Counted from the first letter of the stretch, positions 23,654 to 35,869 are shown. The stretch is 64,000 nucleotides of DNA from Anaeramoeba flamelloides (GCA_027625915.1 JANTQA010000033.1:744001-808000), one strand, 5' to 3'. The notes: a model not told the origin generated them from the letters alone. Made by a program: numbers and translations.

Positions 23654-24638
23654 ATGCCACGATCTGGAAGAAGAAACAAAAAAACCATTCACCCATTCAA
23701 CAAAACACAAAAAAAAGGGAGAGAAGCCAAAAAGAAATTAATTGATAATGTTCAATTAGCTGTTCAAAAATATGAAAGCCTCTGGACTGTAAAATTTGTT
23801 AATTTCACAAGTAATACACAAAGGCAATTACGTACACAATTAGGTGACTCACAAATCATCAACGGCAAAAAGAAAGTAATGGCTTACGCATTGGGAAAAA
23901 CAAAAGAAGAAGAAATTGCACCTGGCTTGAATATTGTTGCTAGTACGCTCAAGTTAGATCACGGATTGTTGGCCACAAACCTTAAAAAGGATGAAACCTT
24001 AAAGATCATTAAAAATTTTAAAGGTGAAGCTTTTGCACGCTGTGGTGAAATCGCTCAGGAAACTTTCGTAGCTGAACAGGGGAAAACAGAACTATTTACT
24101 CACTCAATGGTTCCTTATTTACAAAAATTAGGGCTTCCTGTTATTTTAAAAGAGGGTTTGTATTTTGATTTTGAATTTTTTTTTTTTTTTTTTTTTTTTT
24201 TATTTCTTTTTATTTTGTGGAGTATAAAGCAAATCACAACAATACCAGATTAAAACGAATATCAAATTCACTAAAAATTTCACCTCTCTTTCTTATAATC
24301 CATAATTAATATTGTTTGGGATAATCAATTAATAGGAATTATTTCGCTTACCAAAGATCACAGAATTTGTACAAAAGGAGAAGAATTGACTTCAAATGAT
24401 AGCAGGCTCTTGGTTTGAATTTTTGTTTTTTTTTTTTTACTCGTTTGATCTGTTATTAACATTTAGTTTTTATTTCTTTGTTATTATTTGTTTTATTTAT
24501 TAATCACAATAGAAATTATATGGAAAAAAATTTTCAAATTACTCGATCAAACCAATTTTTTATTGGAACAAAAAGGGAAAAAGCTGTGGGTTTGGTGAAT
24601 TCAAAGGAATTGAAAAGTTAAATACTGAAAAAAACTAA
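23654..24638 (+). CDS. MRT4: MRT4-like ribosome assembly factor, three exons
   Basis: MRT4 is a nucleolar relative of ribosomal stalk protein P0 that holds the P0 site on pre-60S subunits. Exon 1 (23654-24155) starts MPRSGRRNKKTIHPFNKTQK and contains GKKKVMAYALGK, GLLATN and HSMVPYLQKLGLPVILKEG, as in the family. Intron 1 starts GTTTGT and contains a long T run; exon 2 (24336-24412) follows TTAATAG and reads IISLTKDHRICTKGEELTSN then DSRLL. Intron 2 starts GTTTGA; exon 3 (24513-24638), after CACAATAG, reads KLYGKKFSNYSIKPIFYWNK and ends TAA. Phases agree at both joints. Total 234 residues, close to yeast Mrt4 (236). Without splicing the frame runs into a false poly-Phe end. Confidence 0.9.
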
Positions 24639-27583
24639 GATTTTAATAATCTTTTTTAGATTTTTTAATAGAAATAAATTGTTTTTTTTTTAACTTGAGA
24701 AACAAGTTTCTCTCAACCAAAGAAAATAAATATTTAAATTTTTATTTTTATTTTGTTATCTTTTGAAAGGAAAATTCTTGGACGTTTTAGCATTTCTATC
24801 AACTACATTCTGAAAAGATCCATTCTCAAATATTTCAAAAAAAGCAGGGGAAAATATATTTTTACATTTCTTTTTTCCACTTAACCAAAAGTATAACTAT
24901 ATGAATATCCAAAATTGTTTTTAATAATAAATTGATTTGAACATAATCATTCAATTTGTTTATTTGTAAGACATCACTTTCAATAATAAAAGATATCAAA
25001 TTGTATGGTATCACATTTATTTGATATTTTCTCGGTTTAGAAATAGATGATTGATTTTTTTCTTTTTTTGATCAGAAAATTTTTTTTTCAAAGGTATTTA
25101 ATTGAGTCAAAATTTTGATTAGAAAAGAAAAATGTATAATAGTATTTTACTGTTTAAAAAATGGTTTATAGCATATTTTTTCCCCATTTTTTTTTTGAAT
25201 TTGAGTATATCTATGTTTTTTCTAAAAAAAGTGTGTTTTTTTTTTCATTTTTTTAAGAAATTTTTTGATATATTTTGAAATACTCACATGAGATATTGAT
25301 TCTATGGGTAGTAATAGTAAGTGTTTTTCAGTCAAAGGGGACCGGTTTAATTAAACTCATCGAAAATATTCGATGAGTTTAATCCAGTGTTTTTCTTAAA
25401 ATAAAATTTCAATTTGAAGTTCTGAATCATTTATTCAACTTTAGTTAATTTTTTTTTCTTTTTTTTTTTTTCTTTTTATCTTTTTTTAAAAAGTAAATTT
25501 GATATAAAAAAATCATTTGAAACTCCAAATTAACTTTGAGAAAATTGATGTTTTGTAATGTTTTTTAAAATTCATACAATTACTAATAAAATATCTCATT
25601 TTCAACAATTTTAATTTTCCTAAGAAATTGAGAAATATTTTCCGAGATATTACAATAAAAGTAATAAAAATTTTTAAGTTTTGTTCAGATTTTTATATAT
25701 TTAGGTATTTTTTTTTATGAATCTCAACTCTTATTGGAAGTTATTATTTCTTTTATTATTAAACAAACACATTTTTGGTTGATTCTTAAAAAAAGGTGAA
25801 TTTTTCATTTTTGACCATTAACTAGAATTGAAAATGATTTGAGTATATTTTATAAAGAACTATAATACCAAGAAGAAACTTTCTTATAAATCCATTAGGA
25901 AATTCAAATAATTATTGGACCTTGAAATTGAAAAATATCTTAAAAAAAGATTACTAGTATATCAGACTTGGACTTAAAAGTTATTTTCGAAATTATTTAT
26001 AATTTATTAAAAAGTTTTGTCATATTTTCTTGTTTCTGGAAAACCCAATTTTTAATATATTTAACAATTATTTCAAACAAAAATATTTTATTGTGAAGAA
26101 AAAAGTAATCTTATTGTATATAAAGGAAATGTACATATATAATTTCAAAATAATATGGTCAAGTCTTAACGTTACACAATTGAAAAAAATATACCCTATT
26201 TCAAAAAAATCTCAATAATTATAAATAACCCAAAAAAGAAAAATATAACGATCCGTGAAAAAAATATTTATTGTAAAAAAAATATATCAAATCAGTTTAA
26301 AAGTAAAATGGTAGTTAAAGTATTAATTTTTCTAAACTAAATTTCATAATAAATGGCCCATCTTACATTTGAATAATGAATTACTTTTGTATAGTTTTGA
26401 AGTTTTTCCTCTCACAATGAAAAGTTTGCTAATAAATCATTTTTTCTCTTATATATTTTTTCCACAGTGTTTTGTTAAAATGGAAAATGAAAATGAAAAA
26501 TTGGAAAGAAGTAACAGATGAATTAATGGAAAAAATGGGTTTCAAATATGAAAAATGAGGTTAGATTTAGTTATTCAAATGGAATGGAAATCGATAAAAT
26601 GGGTTTTATTAATTTTTTAAATTTTCTATTTTTTATGTAATGCTTCTTTCGAAATAAATGTCACAATTTTTTTTAACTGTTTTTTTTATTTTATTTTTTA
26701 TTTATTTTTAGACATAAAATAAATATCTCTTGAGTATAGTATTGAATATTAAAATCGAAATTTTTATATTATAATAGATAACTTCAAATATTAAAAATAT
26801 TTTTCTTTTAAATTTGATTTTTAATTGGCCAATGATTATGAAAGATAGTTTAATATCATTTTTTGGTTGTCAATCGATATTCTTATTTCACTTATATTTA
26901 ATTTCTGAAAAAAAAAAAATAATAAATTGTTCTTAAAGCTTTAAATAATACCAAAACAATCAAAAAATTTCAATTGAGAATACTAAAAAATCACATTTTT
27001 TTATATCTTACCTTAAAGTCTATTATTCTTACACTCATAAATTTGGATTTTGGAAAAACTGATAAAAAGCAAAGATTTTCATTTTTTAACAAACATTAAA
27101 ATTCATACAAATATGAATATCAATCAGATAATAACCAAAATAACATTTTGTAACACTTGACACAAGATAATCTTTTTTTATTCTTCAGTGATTGTTGCCT
27201 TATATTTTTCTGTATTTCCAATTAAAAAATGGAAATTTTTATTACAATTTTTCAATCATTTTGCTAATATTTTGGCAAAAACACACAAAGAACTAACCAG
27301 AGTAATTATAAATTAGGATTTTTCGAAATTTAATTAGGCCATTTAAACGAACTTTGAGACAAAACTTTAAAACAGGGAAATTATCTTTTAACAATTCTCC
27401 TAAATAGTCTATAAAAATTCTCATACTATTGTTCTCATGTAAATTATTTCATCATTTTAAAAATCACCCAAAGAATTTGAGTGGTATGGAAACTGTCTGA
27501 AAGCTTTGTATTAAGCCAAACAATTATCATCTAGTTGAAATTTCAGTATCCGAATCATTTTTAATCTTCATTTTTTTATCAAA
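24639..27583. other. Intergenic stretch between MRT4 and RPL37
   Basis: No gene recognised. A 32-bp palindrome lies at 25351-25382. About 26650-26845 is similar to 8370-8555. A segment at 27200-27440 is similar to two segments just downstream of RPL37 (28410-28530 and 28590-28800). Confidence 0.45.
25351..25382. repeat. Perfect 14-bp stem hairpin
   Basis: TTAAACTCATCGAA, a four-base centre, then the exact inverse TTCGATGAGTTTAA. It stands isolated in non-coding DNA and no other copy was seen in the window. Confidence 0.8.
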
Positions 27584-28117
27584 ATGACTAAAGGTACACA
27601 AGCACAAGGAAAAAGAGGAAACAAATCCCACATGCTTTGTCGAAGATGTGGAAAAAGATCTTATCATATTCAAAAACACAAATGTTCAAGCTGTGGTTAC
27701 CCAAGCTCAAAAATGAGAAAATGTAATTCAATTTCCCCTCCCATTACGGTTTATTCAACAATAAACTCCTTTTTTTTTATTTAGTGTCACAAAGGATCTT
27801 TTTTTAAAAAAACCAGAACACAATTCCTAAAAATTCGATTCCTTTTTTTTTTTTTTTTACTTCTTTTTTCTTTTCAATATTTTTTGTACCTTATCCTTTT
27901 TTGGTGATTGAATTTTGGTTAACGATTAAATTCTAAACAACCATAAAATTTATTAAAAACAGATAACTGGGCAGCAAAAGCAAAAAGAAGAAGAACTCTT
28001 GGAACTGGAAGAATGAGGTACATGAAAAATCTCCCAAGGAGATTCAAACACAATTTCCGTGAAGGTGGTATCCCAATGAAACACAAAAAACAAATCCAAA
28101 ACAAAAAACAAGACTAA
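27584..28117 (+). CDS. RPL37: 60S ribosomal protein L37 (eL37), two exons
   Basis: Small zinc-binding protein of the large ribosomal subunit. Exon 1 (27584-27722) encodes [20 protein letters not shown] and [21 protein letters not shown], giving the CxxC...CxxC zinc site, then KMRK plus one base. The intron runs GTAATT to AAAACAG (27723-27962). Exon 2 (27963-28117) begins with AT, completing Tyr, and reads [20 protein letters not shown] and [15 protein letters not shown]. Total 97 residues, the same as the human protein. Reading through the donor gives a false stop at 27784. Confidence 0.96.
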
Positions 28118-28409
28118 ATAAAAAAAATAAAAAAAAGCAAATCAATAAAATAAAAAAAAATTTCATTTTTGTTGTGTTAGATCAATTTCTCGAAAATAAA
28201 CCTTTTTGAAACAACAAATTAGATGTTTTTCTTTTTGTTAGCAACTTTTTGAAATAATTTTTTTTTTTTTTCATTTTGTTAAATGAAAAAAGAAAGAGAA
28301 AACAATTAATAAATGAACACGAATTGCTTGTATGGATCAAGAGAATAATTTAAGAAACTTATTACAGCTTAATTTTCACAGTTTTTTGAACTACATCTGA
28401 TCAATATGC

Positions 28410-28800
28410 CAAATTTCTGATTGTCTCATTTTCCAATTAAGATATGAAAATTTTTACGCTCAATTTCCAAAATATTTTACTAATTGCTGGTTGAAAATCA
28501 GTAAAGATCTTCATAAATCAATCTAAAATGTATTAAGAATGAAATTACTTTTCACACAAAGTGTCTCTTCGTTATTGAACTTTTGAAATACTCTTCGTTT
28601 CCAATCAAGAAATGAAAATTTTTAATTCAATTTCCAAAATATTTTATTAATTGTTTGTTGAAAAAACACAAAGATCTTGACAGAATCAAGGAGGAATGAT
28701 ATTTTTATACATTAACAAAGCGTTATTATGAAAGTTCGAGATAAAATTTGAATTATGGTAATTTGCTTTTAACAGTTCGCTCATATGAAAAAATAAAAAT
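28410..28800. repeat. Duplicated segments next to RPL37
   Basis: 28410-28530 and 28590-28690 are similar to each other (both hold TTTCCAAAATATTTTA(C/T)TAATTG) and to 27200-27440 on the other side of RPL37. The copies run in the same direction. Non-coding. Confidence 0.5.
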
Positions 28801-29830
28801 TGAAAAATTTCAAGTTAGACAAAACTACTACGTTCAACAATCTATCATCTTAAATAATAGATTTTTTGTAATATAACCAAAATTGCAGTTCTTCAAATTC
28901 TTGAGGCTATTGTATTTATTGTTTTTTTGTATATCCACCTTTTTTAAAAGTCTCTAGTCAAAAAAAAAGGATCGATTTTTTCGGGTAAAAAATTCCAAAT
29001 AAAAGGAAGGATGAATTTTAGTTTAATTCAACTTGAAGATATTTACTTTGATAGATAATAACTAATAGTTTTGAAAATGCTATAATCATCTAATAAAACA
29101 GAAAACTTTGGAAAACTTGACCCGAAAATCAAAATAAATAATATTTTTTTTAATTTAAAAGAACAAATAATACTTTCATAGCAAAAATAGTTGATCACCT
29201 ATTCGAAAGATATTTATCAGATTTAAAATACTTTTAAAATATTATAAAATGATGTCTTAACTAGAGAAAAAAATTTGAAATTTTTTTACGATTAAATTTG
29301 AACAAATATTTTCACTAGATTATTGGATTTTTCAACTTTAGTTGTTAAATATCAATTTAAAATGATTTGTGGCCAAAGATATTTTATTAACGAATAGTGT
29401 TTATTATAAATGAAGTTATCAAAAAGTTAAATATTATCAAATTTTTAAGTTTTTTTTTTTGAAAAAAATTTATATAATGATGTATTGTTGGCAAAATTTC
29501 AGCATATAAAAGTTAAGTCAATGATTCGAAATAAAACTCTAGTTACTTTTTTTATCATCAAGAGCTATACATTAACCAATCATATAAACCAACAATAAAT
29601 AATTATTAAATATGGTTTTTTTTTTTTTTTTTAGTTCTATGAATAAAAAATAATTTCAAAAAATAAAGGAGAAAATTGGAAATTTTTTTTAAAAAAATAA
29701 AGAGTATTAGGTTAATAAGTAAAAAAAAGAAAATTTTGTTGTTATTTTTGAACAAATTACATTCTTAATTTAAAATTTACCTCAAATATTAAAGATTTTA
29801 CTTTCAAAATTGATTTTAATCGAGGTACAT

Positions 29831-30030
29831 TACAGTTATACCCACTTTAAGATACAAATTATAAAAGAGATAAAAGGTAGAGAAAAATCTAAATTAAAGA
29901 GCATTTTTGAGAATTTGGATTTTACAAATTATTTTAAAATCTGAATTTTATATCTTAATTGGAATTTTTTTTAGCTTATTTAATGTTATTTACAAAGCTT
30001 GTACCTTTAAAGTAGAAATGACCTTATTGG
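29831..30030. mobile_element. CAGT-family MITE, degenerate copy
   Basis: Begins TACAGTTATACCCACTTTAA and shows the family's inner inverted segments, with a weak right end near 30027. Older than the neighbouring copies. Confidence 0.5.
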
Positions 30031-30144
30031 ATACTGAATTGTATTTTGGTATTGAAAAGAGGAGAAAAAAACATGGTTTATAGTTTTGAAACCAAGAATT
30101 ATGACTTTATACAGGTACTTTTTACACAATCTCAAAAAAATATA

Positions 30145-30361
30145 GCAAGTTCCACTTTTAAGACATAAACTTTGAATGAAATTTGAGACAAAAGCTTTGT
30201 AAAAAACAAAATAAGCTAAAAAAATTCCAATTAAGATATAAAATTCAGATTTTAAAATAATTTGTAAAATCCAAATTCAATAAAATGCTCTTTAATTTGT
30301 GATTTTTATTGTGCCTTAAAGTTCCTTGAAATTTTACCACTTAAAAGTGGAACTGACTGTA
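30145..30361. mobile_element. CAGT-family MITE
   Basis: Starts near GCAAGTTCCACTTTTAAGAC and ends TTAAAAGTGGAACTGACTGTA. Whole-length hairpin of about 215 bp. Confidence 0.75.
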
Positions 30362-30431
30362 ATTTCCAGCTAAGCAAGATTTTTAATCAAAGTATCTAAA
30401 AGTGTCATGTTTATATATATATAAATATATA

Positions 30432-30439
30432 CCCCCCCC

Positions 30440-30470
<31 letters not shown>
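30432..30470. repeat. C9 followed by A30 homopolymer run
   Basis: Nine C then about thirty A. The C run is exceptional in this AT-rich sequence and may be a site of sequencing error. Confidence 0.9.
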
Positions 30471-30472
<2 letters not shown>

Positions 30473-31073
30473 AAATACAAAAAAACCAGAACCCAACAGA
30501 AATTGCAATGTAAAATCCCATAAACATGATTTTTTATCAATATTTTTTCAATATAAATACCATTCTAAAATGTTTATTTTGTAGAAAAAGAATAGGATAA
30601 AATTATTTTCATAATGAAAATTAAAATTTGGGCCAAGTTATGAATCAACTTGATTATGAACAAAAGTACGCCCCTTCCATCTGGCATAAACTTTTTTTTT
30701 TTTCCTCATTTTTTATATTAATAAATTTAAAACTTTTTTTCGATTTTATTTTGAAGAATCGACATTTTTTTAATTGGAGAACTGAAACAAAAAATAATTG
30801 AAATTTATGTTGTTTTGTTTTAAAAAAGAACAAATATTAGATGTGTAGTATTTTCAAAAAAAAAAAAAAAAAAAAACACATTTGTTGCTAATACCAGCTG
30901 TTTCACAAAAAAATCAGTCAATATCTTTGAAAAATTTACTTTCCAATAAAAAATATTTATTCAAAAAAAACTGGGTATTCCTTTGTTGACAAGTAGCTAT
31001 ATCAGAAAATTTGTCACATTTAGGGGGGAATTCTAATATATAAGGTTTTTTTCTTGGTAATATTTGTAGTTAA

Positions 31074-31272
31074 TACAGTCAGTTCCACTTTTAATACACA
31101 AAATTTCGACGAAATTTAAGGAACAAAAAAATCTCAAAGTAAGGCACAAAATTTGGAATTTTTTTTTTTACAATTAATTTACTAGAATCTGAATTTTGTG
31201 CCTTAATTCGAGATTTTTATTGTGCCTTAAATTTGGTTGAAAGTTTGTGCCTTAAAAGTGGAACTGACTGTA
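31074..31272. mobile_element. CAGT-family MITE, best preserved copy
   Basis: TACAGTCAGTTCCACTTTTA at the left, inverse TAAAAGTGGAACTGACTGTA at the right, giving terminal inverted repeats of 20 bp with TA borders. 199 bp, foldable along nearly its whole length. No coding capacity. Confidence 0.85.
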
Positions 31273-33259
31273 TTGGAATTTGTAAAAACCATTACATAAA
31301 ACTTTTTGATTTGCAATACTGTTTTTGTGTATCGAAATGATTTTTTCTTCTGGGTTATAACTACTTAATTTGTAGGATTTAATATCTAATATTTTTTAAT
31401 AGGGAATTAAAATGTAAAAACAAATTTGAATTCCATATAAAAGTCTTTCTCTTGGCAAAATAATTAAAGTATTTTGCAATAATTTTCAAAAGTAGAAATA
31501 TTCTAATGAAAAAAGATGTTAAATTTTACAAAAATACATAGGAAAACATTTGATAAAACACAGTAATTTAAAAAACTTTTTTGGAGTTTTATTTTTTAAA
31601 AAAGTGAAAACTTTTTCAGAATTAAAACTTTTGAAAGTTTTCAGATTTAATGTGTTTGAGAATCAACATTTAAATGCGAGGTAAAGGATGGAGTGGAAAG
31701 AAAAGTAAAATTAGTAAAAAAAGTCTCCACATAACAAAAACAGAAAAGTTTAACAAAAAGTTTTTACTTTTTTTAAAAAGCAAAAAATTAAAAAATAGTT
31801 AAAAATTAAAAAAAATAATCAAAGGTTCGTCTGACACAAATTAATAGTCAAATAATTTAAATTCGAAAAATTGTTTGTTGAAAAAACAACCAAATTTAAA
31901 AATGAAAAAAAAAAATTAAAGTTGTTTGCATTACACTATCATGAAAAAATTTTTTCAAAAAAAAATTAAATATTTGCTAATTTTTCACTTTTTGATAACT
32001 TCACTTATAATAAACACTATTGGTTAATTAAGAATCTTGGATCAATAATTATTTTTCAAGATATTTGACAATTTAAATTGGAAAATTTAATTTTCCAGGT
32101 TCTATTAAGATTTTTTTCAAATTTAATAGTAAAAAATTTGAATCTTTTTATTTACATAGTTAAGAGGTTATAATCATATATTTTAAAAGTATTTTAAATC
32201 TAATAAATATCTTTCAAACGGATAACCAATTATTTTAACTATTATGGTATTATTTATTGATACAAATTGAAAAAAAATCATTTTTTTTTTGATTTTTCGG
32301 ATAGTTTTATTTTAATTTTTGTAATAAACAGAAAATTTATTGAATTTTCGGTTTATTTCAAAAAGTAAAAAAAAACCTAGGACATGGAATAATTATCATC
32401 AGTGGTTTTTTTCTCGGTTTCAGTTTTATTAGATGAGTACAATGTTTTCAAAACTATTGGTTATTATCTATCAAAGAAAATATCTCCAAGTTAAATTAAA
32501 CTATAATTCATTCTTCAGTTTATTTGGAATTTTTTAACTAAAAGAATACCCTTTTTTCTAGACTAGAGGCTTTTAAAAAAGGTGGATATACTAACAACAA
32601 CAAATACAATAGTCCGATGAATTTAAAGTTCTGGAATTTTGATTATATTACAAATAAACTTTACTAATTCAAGATGAAAGGTTAAGGAATGTAGTAGTTC
32701 TGTCTAACTATTTTTTTTCAATTTTATTTTTTCATGCTAGTGTTTAGTCATTGTAAAAAAGCGATTAATTTTTTTTTTTTATGGGATTGTCAGAATTCTT
32801 CATTCACTGGACCAAAGCATTATCTTTATATAAATTATGTTTTTTTTTTTTTTTTTGAATACAAAACAAGAACATTTTTTTCTGGATAATACACTATCTG
32901 GATTTTTATTTCTTTTCTGCGACTAAAAATGAAATTTCTTTTTGTATTTGGTTTGTATTGATTCAAAAGAGGGTTAAATAATTAGAAAGATAAAAAAATA
33001 ATTTCTTTTTTTATTTTTATATGTGGCGGTTTGGGATATCAAAAAAAATTTGATATTTGGATTCATTTTAAAAGTTTTTTTGAGAAATTATGTTTAATTG
33101 GTGATATAAGACACATAATATGAATTTATATATATTAAAAACTTTATTTTATTCGATTACGATGTTGTGTCAAGACACACTCCCATATACGAATGCGCTT
33201 ATGTGTATGAATTTATAAATTGATCTTTCATACGATATAAATAAGAAAAATATAAATCA

Positions 33260-34120
33260 CTAATCACTTTCGCTTTCTTCTGAAGTACTTTCTTCTGACG
33301 TCGAGGACTCGCTCTCGGTTTCAAAAACGAGATTTTTTCGATTTTGGTTTTGGTAAATTGGATCGTCTTCATCATAGCTAGACTCAGAGTCTTCAGTTTT
33401 CAAATTGTCCTTTTGAAGGTTCCTCATCTTTTTGGTTTCCTTTTCCTTTTTCTTTTCCTTTTCTTTTTCTTGCTTTTCTTTCGATAGTCTGAGCTTTTCC
33501 AAATCTTTCTGATCAAAAAAAACCTCGGGCCATTTTTTGATTGACTTGAGGAATTTGATTTGCTTCTCATACAGTACAAACGCAATTATTCCGCCAATCT
33601 TCTCTTTAAGCATTGCTTTGATCTCTTTTTTTGGAATAATGTCAACAATCAAATAATCGCCTTTTTTAATCCAAATCAATTTGTTGAACCTTTTTGGTAA
33701 CAACGCCAGGATACGTTCTGTGCCCATAAAATCAGGATCTTCTCTTTCTTTGATTGGATCGGCTACTAAATTTGGATCAAGTTCAGAGAGTTCTTCCTCT
33801 GAAAGCGGATCTGCCAATTTGTTTTCTATTTCTTCTTCTTCGCTTTGTTTTTCTTTTTCCTTTTCTTTTTCCTTTTCTTTTTCTTTTTCTTTCTCTTTTT
33901 CGTTTTTTTTGTCTTTTTGCTTTTCTTTATTTTCAGAAGATTCTTCGTTTTTGTTTGTATTCTCATTTTCTTCATCGGTTACAGGTTCGATGTAAGGTAT
34001 AGACAGTTCTACAATATTAGTTCCATGTACAGCTCTTACTTTTCCAATAACTTGATTTTCTTCGGGTTCGTGAAGTGTGTTTAAAACTTCATTGAGCACG
34101 TGTTTTCGTGAATGTGACAT
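33260..34120 (-). CDS. EIF1AD: EIF1AD-like protein with charged insert in the OB fold
   Basis: EIF1AD (Obelix) is an eIF1A-like OB-fold protein, reported to act in late 40S ribosome maturation. The start MSHSRKHVLNEVLNTLHEPE matches the human N-terminus, followed by QVIGKVRAVHGTNIVELSIP (first strands of the fold). Then come about 90 residues of charged, low-complexity sequence, with a (KE)9 tract, before the fold resumes at GTERILALLPKRFNKLIWIK and KGDYLIVDIIP, with IAFVLYEKQIKFLKS and WPEVF after it. The tail is Lys/Glu- then Ser/Glu-rich, as acidic as in animals. 286 residues against 165 in human. Single exon; the plus-strand Phe-rich frames across it are shadows of the GAA/AAG codons. Confidence 0.87.
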   Translation of the reverse strand: MSHSRKHVLNEVLNTLHEPEENQVIGKVRAVHGTNIVELSIPYIEPVTDEENENTNKNEESSENKEKQKDKKNEKEKEKEKEKEKEKEKEKQSEEEEIENKLADPLSEEELSELDPNLVADPIKEREDPDFMGTERILALLPKRFNKLIWIKKGDYLIVDIIPKKEIKAMLKEKIGGIIAFVLYEKQIKFLKSIKKWPEVFFDQKDLEKLRLSKEKQEKEKEKKKEKETKKMRNLQKDNLKTEDSESSYDEDDPIYQNQNRKNLVFETESESSTSEESTSEESESD

Positions 34121-34333
34121 AATTAAGTTTTGAAAAAAAATGAGAAATTTCGTAATTAATAAAGTTAGGGGTGAAATTATTTGGAGAGTTTGAACAAAAT
34201 GTGATTAGGCCGAAGATTTGATGATGAATTTATTTATTCCTTTTTATTTGATTTTTTTTTGATTTTGTTTATTTGGTTTTTTTCTTTTAAGTTTAAGTTG
34301 AATATATTATAAATAAACTTTTTAATGTAAAAA

Positions 34334-34404
34334 ACACTGTTGGTTCAATGGCAGAATGGGACGTTGCCATCGTCTTGATCGGGGTTCGATTCCCCGACAG
34401 TGTA
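34334..34404 (+). tRNA. tRNA-Gly (anticodon GCC)
   Basis: 71 nt. Acceptor stem ACACTGT pairs with ACAGTGT, followed by discriminator A. The D arm is in GGTTCAATGGCAGAAT, also the A box; the anticodon stem GGACG/CGTCT holds loop TTGCCAT with anticodon GCC; the T arm GGGG-TTCGATT-CCCC includes the B box. Sequence closely follows eukaryotic tRNA-Gly(GCC). No intron. A run of T after TGTA serves as polymerase III terminator; CCA is not encoded. Confidence 0.97.
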
Positions 34405-35370
34405 TTTTTTTACATTATTTTTTTCTTATACATATTCTTTTTTACAGCTCGAATAAAACAAAAAACAAGAAAATTTTGTAAAAAATCTAGACAAAATAAA
34501 TTTCGTCACTTAGAAATTTTCTTTTTTTTTTTTTCGAATAATTGACTTTTTGAGCAAAATCATTTTTTACAAATTTGGAATATTTCTAAGATCCAATTGT
34601 TAAGGAAGAAAAAAGTATTAACCACCTTAATAAAAAATCCCATAGTTAAAATACTTGTTGAGATGATAATACTTCTGAAAATTTCAGGTAGAGTTCTTTA
34701 TTATAACTTTGATTATATAAAATACAATTACAAAAAATTAGAATGAAAAATATAGATATTCTTCATATTTCTAACATTGGTTGTTGTGTGATCCCATTTA
34801 ATTTTAGATTTCTTAGTCAAAAATTTTTTTAACGTCAAAGTAATTTAAATAAATGTAATAAATAATCCACAGTGAAATATATATATTTATAAAAATTCAT
34901 TATTTATAATAAAATATTACAAGAAAAATATCAAAATATATCAAATATTTTATTTCAGACAACTTAACCCAAGAATTTTCAATGTACATGAAAATCAAAA
35001 AATAATTATTCAATTAATATTTTATTTTTCTAAAAAAAAATAGTCAAATTTATTTTTATCATATAAATTATGATTTTTTTTGATAATTTGAATATAAATA
35101 TTTGTAACAATTTAAATTCAAATCAATTAACATATTTTTTGTTACTGTTAAATTTCTATGAAAAAAAAACAAAAAATCCAAATACAAGAATTAATCTAGA
35201 AAAAAAATTACAAAACTAAAGAATAAAATAGCTTACTATTTTTCGAAACAAAGAAACTTATTTATCCTATCAGTAATTAATGATATCGAGTATTATGACT
35301 TTTTTAAAGAATTTCTAATCAGAACAATTATATCTATGGGATTATCACAAAGTGACATTGAAAGGCATCA
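34405..35370. other. Intergenic stretch, no gene seen
   Basis: Very AT-rich, without recognisable frames or repeats of note. Confidence 0.4.
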
Positions 35371-35375
35371 AGTGC

Positions 35376-35708
35376 TTTTGAGTGATGTGGAGTACCTATG
35401 TTTTTTGAGGCTTTCTATATATTTGTGAAGTGTTCTAGGTTTTTTTGAGGTTTTCTATTTTTTTTTATATCTATTGATTTTCGTTAGGTTTTTTTTATTT
35501 TTTATATTTATTTATGAAGTTTTCTAGGTTTTTTTTACTTTTTGAAATAAACAGAAAAATTTAATAAATTTTCGGTTTATTTCTAAAGTAAAAAAAACCT
35601 AACGAAAATCAATAGATATAAAAAAAAATAGAAAACCTCAAAAAAACCTAGAACACTTCACAAATATATAGAAAGCCTCAAAAAACATAGGTACTCTACA
35701 TTACTCAA
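35376..35708. repeat. Large near-perfect palindrome, about 330 bp
   Basis: The left arm (35376 to about 35492) and right arm (about 35592-35708) are inverted copies of roughly 115 bp with few mismatches: for example AGTACCTATGTTTTTTGAGG against CCTCAAAAAACATAGGTACT. In the middle lies the GAAATAAAC hairpin (35528-35599). Shared words CCTAACGAAAATCAATAGAT and CTAGAACACTTCACAAAT recur at 12.8 and 15.9 kb. Confidence 0.8.
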
Positions 35709-35869
35709 AAAACCTAACGAAAATCAATAAATTTTCCAAATAAACAAAAAAACTCAAGAAAAGTTAACGGTGGTTTTCCCGAATTCAAAAGTGTGTAGAA
35801 AAAAATCAAATATTCTACTTAATTGTTTTAAATTCTGGAAAAGCCAGAATTATTTTAAAACTTTTTGAA

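Larger units (their letters stand above)
28785..32735. mobile_element. 3.95-kb foldback element with long inverted arms
   Basis: The left arm (28785 to about 29490) and right arm (about 31915-32735) are inverted copies. Outer ends are ATGAAAAAATAAAAATTGAA and its inverse; further landmarks are GTTAGACAAAACTACTACGT (left) against ACGTAGTAGTT-like sequence (right, as ATGTAGTAGTTCTGTCTAAC). The right arm carries an extra hairpin of the GAAATAAAC type near 32300. The 2.4-kb centre has no recognisable coding region but holds three MITEs of the CAGT family. It may be a large non-autonomous DNA element or a genomic inverted duplication. Confidence 0.7.

Noticed and set aside
33681-34084. Phe- and Ser-rich plus-strand frames
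   Set aside because: They are produced by the complement of the Lys/Glu repeat codons of EIF1AD.
34348-34545. Open frame of 65 codons starting MAEWDVAIVL
   Set aside because: It begins inside the tRNA-Gly gene and continues into AT-rich spacer.
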